A DNA stretch of 15,837 nt from Firmicutes bacterium UBA2595 (lineage in GTDB: Bacteria; Bacillota; Thermincolia; Thermincolales; UBA2595): positions 1,654-17,490 of the forward strand of contig DDKP01000098.1 of the NCBI GenBank assembly GCA_002339745.1, given 5' to 3'. The notes beneath the pieces were generated by a model that was not told the DNA's origin, searched no databases, and saw nothing but the letters and a program-made list of their open reading frames with translations. The position numbers and the translations under genes are program-made. Shown one piece after another: positions 1 to 5,995 of this stretch. Position 1 is the first letter of the stretch, and each line of letters opens with the position of its first letter.

Positions 1-32
1 TGCGGCTAAATAAATGAAAAAATCACCCCCTT

Positions 33-145
33 TCAACGCTTACGAGGTTAGCTGACGGGTTCGGGTCGAAAAGTAACCCGGCCATAATGTTTATGGCTTC
101 ACCCCATAAAATCGGTTCCCCCGCTTCTTTTGGAATTCAGCGGTC
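33..145 (-). promoter_or_regulatory. c-di-AMP riboswitch (ydaO/yuaA class)
   Basis: Read on the minus strand, this segment has the conserved blocks of the ydaO/yuaA aptamer in the right order: CGCTGAA (P1 5' arm, + positions 136-142), GGGGGAACC (114-122), TGGGGTGAA (98-106), a GC hairpin, then AACCCGTCAGCTAACCTCG (43-61) and the P1 3' arm AGCG (37-40). P1 pairs CGCT with AGCG. The family binds cyclic di-AMP and usually switches off genes for cell-wall hydrolases, osmolyte or potassium transport. The regulated gene must lie left of the window. A GGGGGTG run at + 24-30, just after the aptamer on the minus strand, may be part of its ribosome site or expression platform. I saw no complete terminator before the window ends. 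Confidence 0.88.
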
Positions 146-210
146 CCGGCGAGGTGGTTTACATAATTTTTTGTTTTTACTAAAATTCAACTAGAGTTAA
201 CAGAATACCT

Positions 211-237
211 TTATGTAATTCTTGGTAATTTACATAA
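211..237. repeat. Inverted repeat TTATGTAA-N11-TTACATAA
   Basis: This is a perfect 8-bp inverted repeat (211-218 and 230-237) in the divergent intergenic region between the minus-strand riboswitch and the plus-strand regulator gene. It could be an operator for one or both directions. The half-sites resemble TGTNA/TNACA of GlnR/TnrA boxes, but the spacing is 11 rather than 7, so it does not match that consensus. A further TTTACATAA copy lies at 158-166. In AT-rich DNA such repeats can arise by chance. Confidence 0.3.
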
Positions 238-299
238 CAAGAAGGGCTGTCCCTCAGGGCCTGTTAACAAATTTCTAGTCTGTAAACCATGCAACTGCG

Positions 300-326
300 T
301 TAACCTTAAGGGCAGGAGAATACAAT
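300..326 (+). promoter_or_regulatory. Weak candidate promoter for the ANTAR regulator operon
   Basis: TTAACC (300-305) and TACAAT (321-326) are separated by 15 nt. The -10 is reasonable, but the -35 and the spacing are poor. No better sigma-A candidate was seen between 240 and 400. Low-level, activator-dependent or distal transcription is possible. Confidence 0.2.
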
Positions 327-337
327 TTTATATCGAA

Positions 338-357
338 ATATGCAACTAAATGCATAT
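338..357 (+). promoter_or_regulatory. Leader hairpin with a hexaloop upstream of the ANTAR regulator
   Basis: ATATGCA (338-344) and TGCATAT (351-357) form a perfect 7-bp stem around the hexaloop ACTAAA. Size and shape resemble an ANTAR recognition hairpin, and loop position 1 is A, but position 4 is A instead of the near-invariant G. No second consensus hairpin or terminator follows. It may be a degenerate autoregulatory element, an operator palindrome, or chance. Confidence 0.35.
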
Positions 358-407
358 CGGAATATATACAGAATTATCTATTGAATAGCATGCTGTAGAG
401 GTGGAAC

Positions 408-1013
408 ATGTACGGGTTAAGAATTGTGTTAGCTGACAGTGACCCTCTGTTCAGAAAGCATTTAAAAGAAAAACTCCTTAATGGCGGATATATGGTGGTA
501 GGAGAAGCCTCTGACGGTAGAAACGCTCTGCAGGTTATTTTCAATATCCAACCAGACCTGGTGATCATGAACAGTGAGCTGCCAGGACGCGACGGGCTGG
601 AAGTTGCGAAAATAATCGAGGAACACCGGGTTGCTCCGGTGATTTTAATGACTGAAATCAATAGGCAGGACCAATTGAAAGAGGCCATGGAACACTGGAT
701 GATTTCATATATACTGAAACCGGTAGACGAAGTCAACCTTTTTCCGGCTATAGAAGTTTGCGTGGCTACATTCAAGAAGATATGCCAACTGGAGGAGCAA
801 AACAAAAAGCTGAAACAGAACCTTGAAACAAGAAAAATCCTTGAACGAGCCAAGGGCCTGTTGATAGAGTTTAAGGGAATGACAGAACAGCAGGCTTTCA
901 AATATATCCAGAAACTCAGCATGGATAAATGCCTGCCCATACAAAACATAGCAAAGCAGATAATTATGGGGCTTGAGGGAAAAAGAATGAAGAAAGGAAG
1001 TGACCTTGTATGA
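408..1013 (+). CDS. ANTAR-domain response regulator (NitR/NasT-like) with atypical receiver
   Basis: This 201-residue RNA-binding antitermination regulator has an N-terminal receiver domain (about 4-120), a coiled-coil linker (about 125-145) and a C-terminal ANTAR domain (about 140-190) with the signature Ala-Lys-Gly at 148-150. ANTAR proteins bind paired hexaloop hairpins in mRNA leaders and prevent formation of an overlapping terminator. In the receiver, D10 and D12 (acidic pocket), T82 and K104 are present, but the residue at the phosphoacceptor position is N55, in Met-Asn-Ser-Glu-Leu-Pro-Gly. Control by phosphorylation is therefore unlikely and a partner protein may set its activity. The start ATG follows an AGAGGTGG ribosome site. 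The stop overlaps the next start as ATGA (1010-1013). NitR-type ANTAR proteins encoded next to glnA are known in solventogenic clostridia. Two ANTAR-type leaders lie downstream in this window. Confidence 0.92.
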   Translation: MYGLRIVLADSDPLFRKHLKEKLLNGGYMVVGEASDGRNALQVIFNIQPDLVIMNSELPGRDGLEVAKIIEEHRVAPVILMTEINRQDQLKEAMEHWMISYILKPVDEVNLFPAIEVCVATFKKICQLEEQNKKLKQNLETRKILERAKGLLIEFKGMTEQQAFKYIQKLSMDKCLPIQNIAKQIIMGLEGKRMKKGSDLV

Positions 1014-2341
1014 GAGAACTGACGAAACTGCAAGTCCTGGAACAAGCCCAGGAACATAATGTGAAGTTTATTCGCCTGCAGTTTACGGATATTTTCGGAG
1101 TATTTAAAAATATCGCAATTACTGTGGAAGAACTGCCAAAAGCCCTGGATGGTAAAATCACATTTGATAGTTCCGTGATTGACGGAAAGGCGGTCAATAC
1201 AGAAAAAGAAATTCGTCTGATACCCGATCCGTCAAGTTTTGTAATTTTTCCCTGGCGGCCCAGGGAAGGTGCGGTGGCCCGGCTTATCTGTGATGTCGCA
1301 AATCACGACGGAACTCCGTATGAGTGCTGTTCACGCAGTGTACTGAAGAAGGTTTTAAATGAAGCTGGGTCTTCCGGCTACCGGATGAGAGTCGGAGCTG
1401 AAGTGGAGTTTTTCCTTTTTCATACTGATGACAATAACAACCCCACCACTTCTGCTCATGACACAGCCGGGTTTTGTGATTTGTCTCCGGTGGACCTGGG
1501 GGAAAACGCCCGCCGGGATATGGTGCTGACTCTGGAAGCGATGGGATTCGAAATCAGTTCTTCACACCATGAATTTGCCCCGGGACAGCACGAGATTTCC
1601 CTCAAATGTGACGATGCGCTGGGCATATGTGACAAGCTAGTCACATTCAGGTTTGTGGTGCGGACTATTGCCAGGAGGCACGGCCTTCACGCATCGTTTA
1701 TGCCGAAGCCTGCCGACGGGTTGAGCGGTTCGGCGCTTCACATATTCCAGTCTCTTTTTACAGGAGATGATAATGCATTTTGTGACCGTGGGCAGGACGA
1801 CGGCCTTAGCGATCAGGCTCGCTACTATATAGCAGGACTGCTTAAACACGCCGGTTCCTTTGCAGCTATCACAAACCCTCTTGTGAATTCATATAAGAGA
1901 TTGGTTCCCGGTGACCTGAGTCCCTGTTTTGTAGCCTGGTCTGCCGGCAGCCGGAATACGATTATAAAAATCCCTGCGGATAAAGGCGAGGAAACAAGGG
2001 TGGAAGTCAGAAACCCCGATCCGGCCTGTAATCCTTATCTGGCCATAGCAGTCATGTTGAAGGCTGGGTTGGATGGGATTAGCAACAAAATACAGCCGCC
2101 GTCCCCGGTGACCGGTAACCTCTTCTGCCTCCCGCCCGGGGAACAACTGAACCTCGGCGTCACCAGGCTTCCCCGCAACCTGGGGGAAGCTCTACAGCTG
2201 CTGAAACAGGATAAACTAATTTTCGATACAATGGGAGAAGTCCTGGCCGATAAATACATTACTGCAAAAGAACTGGAGTGGTCCCAGTTCGAAAATCATG
2301 TCCATCCCTGGGAGATTGACAGGTATCTGGCAATATATTAG
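1010..2341 (+). CDS. Glutamine synthetase-like protein, probably catalytically impaired
   Basis: A 443-residue GSI-alpha paralogue of the glnA product encoded at 4521. Metal and substrate ligands are largely kept: E131 and E133, E188 and E195, H244, R315, R330 and R334. Three functional regions have changed. The flap motif Gly-Tyr-Glu-Ala-Pro is Gly-Asp-Leu-Ser-Pro at 301-305, so the catalytic flap Glu (E327 in enteric numbering, E304 in Bacillus) is L303. The Phe-Asp-Gly-Ser-Ser segment is Phe-Asp-Ser-Ser-Val (52-56), and the feedback Arg (R62 in Bacillus) is V62. Arg of the Arg-Ile-Pro motif is K320. The fold looks intact and the reading frame is open, so this is a maintained protein rather than a pseudogene. 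It starts inside the stop of the ANTAR regulator, which implies coupled, stoichiometric synthesis. A sensory role or altered substrate is inferred; glutamine synthesis is doubtful. Confidence 0.9.
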   Translation: MRELTKLQVLEQAQEHNVKFIRLQFTDIFGVFKNIAITVEELPKALDGKITFDSSVIDGKAVNTEKEIRLIPDPSSFVIFPWRPREGAVARLICDVANHDGTPYECCSRSVLKKVLNEAGSSGYRMRVGAEVEFFLFHTDDNNNPTTSAHDTAGFCDLSPVDLGENARRDMVLTLEAMGFEISSSHHEFAPGQHEISLKCDDALGICDKLVTFRFVVRTIARRHGLHASFMPKPADGLSGSALHIFQSLFTGDDNAFCDRGQDDGLSDQARYYIAGLLKHAGSFAAITNPLVNSYKRLVPGDLSPCFVAWSAGSRNTIIKIPADKGEETRVEVRNPDPACNPYLAIAVMLKAGLDGISNKIQPPSPVTGNLFCLPPGEQLNLGVTRLPRNLGEALQLLKQDKLIFDTMGEVLADKYITAKELEWSQFENHVHPWEIDRYLAIY

Positions 2342-2362
2342 GTTAATTTCAAACAATTTCCG

Positions 2363-2386
2363 CTACACTCCGGTTAAACAGTGTAG
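2363..2386 (+). terminator. Hairpin after the GS-like gene
   Basis: CTACACT (2363-2369) and AGTGTAG (2380-2386) form a 7-bp stem with a 10-nt loop, 22 nt after the stop codon. No T-run follows, so as an intrinsic terminator it would be weak. It could instead be a 3'-end stabilising hairpin or a protein-binding palindrome. Confidence 0.3.
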
Positions 2387-2420
2387 ACCAACATATATAA
2401 ATTGTTACTGAAAAAATGTG

Positions 2421-2448
2421 TTGAAAAAATATGATTTTTTGATATAAT
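2421..2448 (+). promoter_or_regulatory. Sigma-A promoter for the FMN glutamate synthase-like gene
   Basis: TTGAAA (2421-2426), a 16-nt spacer, then TATAAT (2443-2448) in AT-rich DNA. Transcription should start near 2455, giving a leader of about 150 nt before the ATG at 2609. Confidence 0.75.
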
Positions 2449-2484
2449 TGTTTTTGTAAAACAATATATGCAACTGTTTTCACG

Positions 2485-2528
2485 AGTTCTAATCACCGAA
2501 ACTGCAGTTGTAAGGGCAACGGCGTCCT
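2485..2528 (+). promoter_or_regulatory. ANTAR-type antiterminator leader (P2 clear, P1 divergent)
   Basis: P2 is AGGGC (2513-2517), hexaloop AACGGC (2518-2523), GTCCT (2524-2528), with A at loop position 1 and G at position 4 as required for ANTAR binding. Its 3' arm lies inside the 5' arm of the terminator at 2523-2569, so the two structures exclude each other. The core GCAACGGCG is identical to that in the glnA leader. The upstream hairpin (AGTTC 2485-2489 with GAAACT 2498-2503, one bulged A) has the 8-nt loop TAATCACC rather than a consensus hexaloop, though it sits about the same distance from P2 as P1 does in the glnA leader. Control by the regulator at 408 is inferred. Confidence 0.7.
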
Positions 2529-2569
2529 CGCGTGGCGGGTCTTATGGCCTGCTATGGAGGCGTTTTTTT
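2523..2569 (+). terminator. Leader intrinsic terminator (attenuator) before the FMN gene
   Basis: The 5' arm (2523-2541) pairs with 2546-2562 over about 17 bp, including G-T pairs and two single-base bulges, around a TTAT loop. Seven T residues follow (2563-2569). It lies between the promoter and the gene and overlaps the P2 3' arm, the usual geometry of ANTAR attenuation. Confidence 0.8.
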
Positions 2570-2608
2570 ATTTCAAAAAAACCATACATAACAAGGGAGG
2601 AAGAAAAA

Positions 2609-4186
2609 ATGAGTTTCAGTAAGGGAATTAATGCCAGTGCAGCAACACTGACAAAGCTCCGCACAGGAGACAGCAACTGCCCGTTCAGCGGTATGTGTGT
2701 AACCTGTCTCGACGGCTGCCCGGGCCTCTGTGAAATCGGGAAATCATCCGTCAGGGGGAAGGAAACCCTCTATCCCCAGCCTTTCGGTAAAATCACTGCC
2801 GCAGCCGAAAAGGATTACCCGGTTGACTATTCACATTTCAACATTGCCGGTTCGGCAGTGGGAGCTCAAGGCCTGCCTGCCGATCCTGACGTGGCTACCT
2901 TCCCCAACGTTAACATCGAGTCTGCCGTGGGAGCTTACGGTGAAATTCCCCTCCGCCTGCCGATTGTAATTGCCGGTATGGGTTCTACCAACGTGGCTGC
3001 AGACAACTGGGAGCACCTGGCAGCTGGTGCGGCGATATCTGGAGTTGGAATTGTCATCGGTGAAAACGTGGTGGGAATGGACCCCAAGTCTGAGATTAAG
3101 GACGGCCGCGTAGTAAAGGCGCCAAACCTGGAGAAGAGAATTAAAGCCTTCACCGATTGGTACAATGGCAAAGGGTTCATCGCCGTTCAGGCAAACGTTG
3201 AAGACACCAAGCTTGGCGTGCAGGAATTCGCAATAGAGAAGCTGGGCGTAGAAGTGGTTGAACTGAAATGGGGCCAGGGGGCCAAAGACATCGGTGGTGA
3301 AGTTAAGCTCAACAGCCTGGAACGCGCCAAACAGCTTTACAGCCGCGGGTACATAGTGCTTCCTAATCCGGAGGATCCGGAAGTTGAGAAGGCTTATAAA
3401 GCCGGTGCGTTCGCCGAGTTTGAAAGGCATTCCCGTATCGGAATGGTTACCGAGGACGGGTTCCATGCCAGGGTAGCCGAGTTGCGCAGAGCCGGAGCGA
3501 AGTATGTCTTCCTGAAGACGGGCGCATACAGGGCAGCAGACCTGGCACGGGCAGTGAAGTTTGCTTCTGATGCCAAGATTGACCTGCTCACGGTAGACGG
3601 AGCCGGCGGTGGGACCGGAATGAGCCCGTGGAGGATGATGAACGAGTGGGGTATCCCGACACTGTATATCCAGGCATTACTGACTAAGTACCTCGACCGG
3701 CTGGCAGAAAAAGGCGCATTCGTGCCCAAGGTTGCTATTGCCGGAGGTTTCACCTTGGAAGACCACATGTTCAAGGCAATCGCCATGAGCGCTCCTTATG
3801 TTAAGGCAGTTGGGATGGCCCGTTCACCGCTAACGGCTGCGATGGTCGGCAAGAGTGTGGGTGAAGCCATCAAGGGAGGTAAAGTTCCCAATGAGTACAA
3901 GAAGTACGGTGAAAATTTAGAACAGATCTTTATTTACGCATCCGACCTGAAGAACCAGCTGGGCAAAGATTTTGCCAAACTTCCTGTCGGAGCTATCGGC
4001 GTCTACACCTATTTCGAGCGTCTCGCCCAGGGCCTCCGCCAGCTGATGTGCGGCGCCCGCAAGTTTGCTCTTGAATTCATCACCCGTGATGATATCTTTG
4101 CTCTTACCAGGGAAGCTGCTGAAATTACCGGCATCAAGTATGTTATGGATCACGATGCCGAGGAAGCGGCAAAAATTATTGGATAA
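2609..4186 (+). CDS. Stand-alone FMN-binding glutamate synthase family protein
   Basis: A 525-residue protein with the TIM-barrel FMN domain of the glutamate synthase large subunit. Signature stretches are Lys-Trp-Gly-Gln-Gly-Ala-Lys (220-226), Asp-Gly-Ala-Gly-Gly-Gly-Thr-Gly (330-337) and Ile-Ala-Gly-Gly-Phe (377-381). It lacks the N-terminal amidotransferase, the GXGXG domain and the C-x5-C-x4-C 3Fe-4S motif that normally follows the barrel. Instead there is an N-terminal cluster C24, C30, C33, C37, C41, which could bind an Fe-S centre or a metal; the only other Cys is C481. The ATG at 2609 is chosen because GGGAGG lies just upstream and because the in-frame ATG at 2468 would translate through the antiterminator and terminator. 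Its reaction is not known from sequence: an ammonia-using or partner-dependent glutamate synthase, or a different FMN redox reaction. Control with glnA suggests a role in nitrogen metabolism. Confidence 0.88.
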   Translation: MSFSKGINASAATLTKLRTGDSNCPFSGMCVTCLDGCPGLCEIGKSSVRGKETLYPQPFGKITAAAEKDYPVDYSHFNIAGSAVGAQGLPADPDVATFPNVNIESAVGAYGEIPLRLPIVIAGMGSTNVAADNWEHLAAGAAISGVGIVIGENVVGMDPKSEIKDGRVVKAPNLEKRIKAFTDWYNGKGFIAVQANVEDTKLGVQEFAIEKLGVEVVELKWGQGAKDIGGEVKLNSLERAKQLYSRGYIVLPNPEDPEVEKAYKAGAFAEFERHSRIGMVTEDGFHARVAELRRAGAKYVFLKTGAYRAADLARAVKFASDAKIDLLTVDGAGGGTGMSPWRMMNEWGIPTLYIQALLTKYLDRLAEKGAFVPKVAIAGGFTLEDHMFKAIAMSAPYVKAVGMARSPLTAAMVGKSVGEAIKGGKVPNEYKKYGENLEQIFIYASDLKNQLGKDFAKLPVGAIGVYTYFERLAQGLRQLMCGARKFALEFITRDDIFALTREAAEITGIKYVMDHDAEEAAKIIG

Positions 4187-4244
4187 CAGCCTCGACATTT
4201 GCCGTCAATTTATCGTAAAATATACAATAATCAATAAAAAAGTA

Positions 4245-4272
4245 TTGCATTTGACGGCGCCTGTGATATAAT
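4245..4272 (+). promoter_or_regulatory. Sigma-A promoter for glnA
   Basis: TTGCAT (4245-4250), a 16-nt spacer, then TATAAT (4267-4272). The start of transcription is expected near 4279, giving a leader of about 240 nt before the glnA ATG. Confidence 0.72.
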
Positions 4273-4309
4273 TATTTCATACAAATTATGTTTTGAAAAA
4301 GCCAAATAT

Positions 4310-4360
4310 CCCCAAAATACAATGGTGTATTTTAGAGGGGAGACTGAGCAACGGCGCTCA
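4310..4360 (+). promoter_or_regulatory. Two-hairpin ANTAR antiterminator in the glnA leader
   Basis: P1 is AAAATAC (4314-4320), hexaloop AATGGT (4321-4326), GTATTTT (4327-4333). The stem can extend through CCCC (4310-4313) with GGGG (4337-4340) across a 3-nt bulge. P2 is TGAGC (4345-4349), hexaloop AACGGC (4350-4355), GCTCA (4356-4360). Both loops have A at position 1 and G at position 4, the ANTAR recognition rule. The P2 3' arm is also part of the terminator 5' arm, so a bound ANTAR dimer would block termination. The regulator at 408 is the obvious candidate ligand. Confidence 0.88.
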
Positions 4361-4407
4361 CGTAAAACAGGTATTTAGCAGCCTGTTTTAGTGGGCGTTT
4401 TTATTTT
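4355..4407 (+). terminator. Attenuator terminator in the glnA leader
   Basis: The 17-nt 5' arm (4355-4371) pairs with 4382-4397 over 16 bp with one bulged G, around a 10-nt loop, followed by TTTTTATTTT (4398-4407). It precedes the gene it controls, so it is an attenuator rather than an end-of-operon terminator. It shares bases 4355-4360 with P2. Confidence 0.88.
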
Positions 4408-4520
4408 GGCTCCACGCCATTTACATAACACTCGAAGGGAGGTGCCGGAAAACCCCGGGTGATAGAGTTTGGCTTGTTTAAACATAATTGATATTTTGCA
4501 TGGGAAAGGTTGTGTTAACA

Positions 4521-5849
4521 ATGGCGTTAACCAAGGAAGATGTGTTAATTAAGGCTAAGGAAGCCGATGTGAAATTTATCCGCTTACAGTTCACCGACAT
4601 TTTCGGAATCCTGAAAAATGTGGCTATCACCGTCGAACAACTGGAAAAGGCCCTGGACGGGGAGATGATGTTTGACGGTTCATCGATTGAGGGTTTTGTC
4701 CGCATAGAAGAATCGGATATGTATTTGATTCCCGATCCCAATACATTTGCGGTGTTTCCCTGGAGGCCCAGGGAAGGGTCGGTGGCCCGCTTAATCTGTG
4801 ATGTATACAAACACGACGGGAGTCCGTTTGAAGGATGTCCTCGTTACAACCTGAAAAAAGTTCTGGCCGAAGCTGCTGAAATGGGTTATACAATGAATGT
4901 GGGACCGGAAGCCGAGTTTTTCCTCTTCCATACCGACAATGAAGGAAAACCCACCACGATAACCCATGACAGGGCCGGTTACTTTGACCTTACCCCGGTA
5001 GACCTGGGTGAAAATGCCCGCCGGGACATGGTCCTTACGCTCGAAGAATTAGGATTTGAAATCGAGGCGTCCCACCACGAAGTGGCCCCGGGACAGCATG
5101 AAATAGATTTTAAGTATGATGATGCTTTGGATATTGCGGATAAGATTATGACCTTCAAATTTGTTGTCCGCACCATTGCCCAGCGGCATGGCCTGCATGC
5201 TACATTTATGCCCAAACCGATCTTTGGGATTGCCGGTTCAGGGATGCATATGAACCAATCGCTGTTCAGCAACGGGGAGAACGCTTTTTTTGACCCTGGT
5301 ACGCCTGACCAGCTGAGTGATATTGCCAAATACTACATTGGCGGGTTAATGAAACATGCCCGGGCTATGTCGGCCATTACCAACCCTACTGTTAATTCAT
5401 ATAAACGGCTGGTTTCCGGCTATGAAGCCCCGGCATATATTGCCTGGTCTGCCCGGAACAGGAGCCCCCTGATCAGGATCCCTGCCAAACGCGGAGCCAG
5501 CACCAGAATTGAATTGAGGAATCCAGATCCGTCCTGCAACCCGTACCTGGCTATAGCAGTTGCTTTGAAAGCGGGGCTTGACGGGATAAAAAATAAAATA
5601 CAGCCGCCACCTCCTGTAGACAAGAACATTTATGAGATGACCGAGGAAGAGAGAGCTGCCGAAGGCATCGGCAACCTTCCTCAGAACCTTTACGAGGCTA
5701 TTCAGGAACTCCGCGGAGATGAAGTTATCAAGAGCGCCCTGGGAGACCATACCTTCAACCGCTTCGTTGAAGCGAAGATGATTGAGTGGGACAGGTTCCG
5801 GGTTCATGTTCATCCCTGGGAACTGGAAGAGTACCTGGCAATTTACTAG
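4521..5849 (+). CDS. glnA: Glutamine synthetase type I (GSI-alpha)
   Basis: A 442-residue cytoplasmic ATP-dependent enzyme making glutamine from glutamate and ammonia; the family acts as a dodecamer. All expected active-site segments are intact: Phe-Asp-Gly-Ser-Ser (51-55), E130 and E132, E187 and E194, H243, flap Gly-Tyr-Glu-Ala-Pro with E302, Ala-Arg-Asn-Arg-Ser with R314, R319, R329 and R333. R61 matches the feedback-inhibition Arg of Bacillus GSI-alpha. No adenylylation Tyr loop is evident. The ATG at 4521 is preferred over an in-frame TTG at 4488: GGGAAAGG lies 11 nt upstream and the N-terminus then aligns with the paralogue at 1010. It is transcribed through an ANTAR-controlled attenuator and lies just upstream of a complete split glutamate synthase operon, giving a GS-GOGAT unit. 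Confidence 0.97.
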   Translation: MALTKEDVLIKAKEADVKFIRLQFTDIFGILKNVAITVEQLEKALDGEMMFDGSSIEGFVRIEESDMYLIPDPNTFAVFPWRPREGSVARLICDVYKHDGSPFEGCPRYNLKKVLAEAAEMGYTMNVGPEAEFFLFHTDNEGKPTTITHDRAGYFDLTPVDLGENARRDMVLTLEELGFEIEASHHEVAPGQHEIDFKYDDALDIADKIMTFKFVVRTIAQRHGLHATFMPKPIFGIAGSGMHMNQSLFSNGENAFFDPGTPDQLSDIAKYYIGGLMKHARAMSAITNPTVNSYKRLVSGYEAPAYIAWSARNRSPLIRIPAKRGASTRIELRNPDPSCNPYLAIAVALKAGLDGIKNKIQPPPPVDKNIYEMTEEERAAEGIGNLPQNLYEAIQELRGDEVIKSALGDHTFNRFVEAKMIEWDRFRVHVHPWELEEYLAIY

Positions 5850-5876
5850 TAAAAGCTGCTTGTTAACAAAAAGTGG

Positions 5877-5902
5877 ACCGGCTAACACAAACTTTAGCCG
5901 GT
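5877..5902 (+). terminator. Hairpin between glnA and the glutamate synthase operon
   Basis: ACCGGCTAA (5877-5885) and TTAGCCGGT (5894-5902) form a perfect 9-bp stem with an 8-nt loop. The following TTTACTTGT is a poor T-tract, so termination may be partial and allow glnA transcripts to read into the amidotransferase gene. No convincing separate promoter was seen before 5996. Confidence 0.5.
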
Positions 5903-5995
5903 TTACTTGTCCGTACTTGATAATTTTTTCTACTTTAAGGGGTAGGTTGGGCGGCTCAGCCATGTATTTGAAACAACAGACGGTAGGTGAATACG

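Noticed and set aside
211..237. GlnR/TnrA box
   Set aside because: The half-sites look similar, but the spacing is 11 nt rather than 7; kept only as a generic inverted repeat.
2468..2608. In-frame 47-codon N-terminal extension of the FMN protein from the ATG at 2468
   Set aside because: It would be translated through the ANTAR hairpin and terminator, has no good ribosome site, and is not family-like; GGGAGG before the ATG at 2609 decides the start.
2831..3466. Long minus-strand ORF opposite the FMN gene (also 7747-8454, 9366-9932 and others)
   Set aside because: These are shadows of strongly supported plus-strand genes, without ribosome sites or recognisable domains.
4419..4430. 12-nt repeat ATTTACATAACA shared with 228-239
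   Set aside because: Several 12-mer repeats are expected by chance in an AT-rich 16-kb window; no matching structure or context.
4441..4513. Possible leader peptide between the glnA attenuator and the glnA start (GTG ORF of about 10 codons)
   Set aside because: Ribosome site spacing is poor, the peptide shows no residue bias, and it lies after the terminator it would need to control.
4488..4520. TTG start 11 codons upstream of glnA
   Set aside because: The extra residues do not align with the paralogous GS, and GGGAAAGG is well placed for the ATG at 4521.
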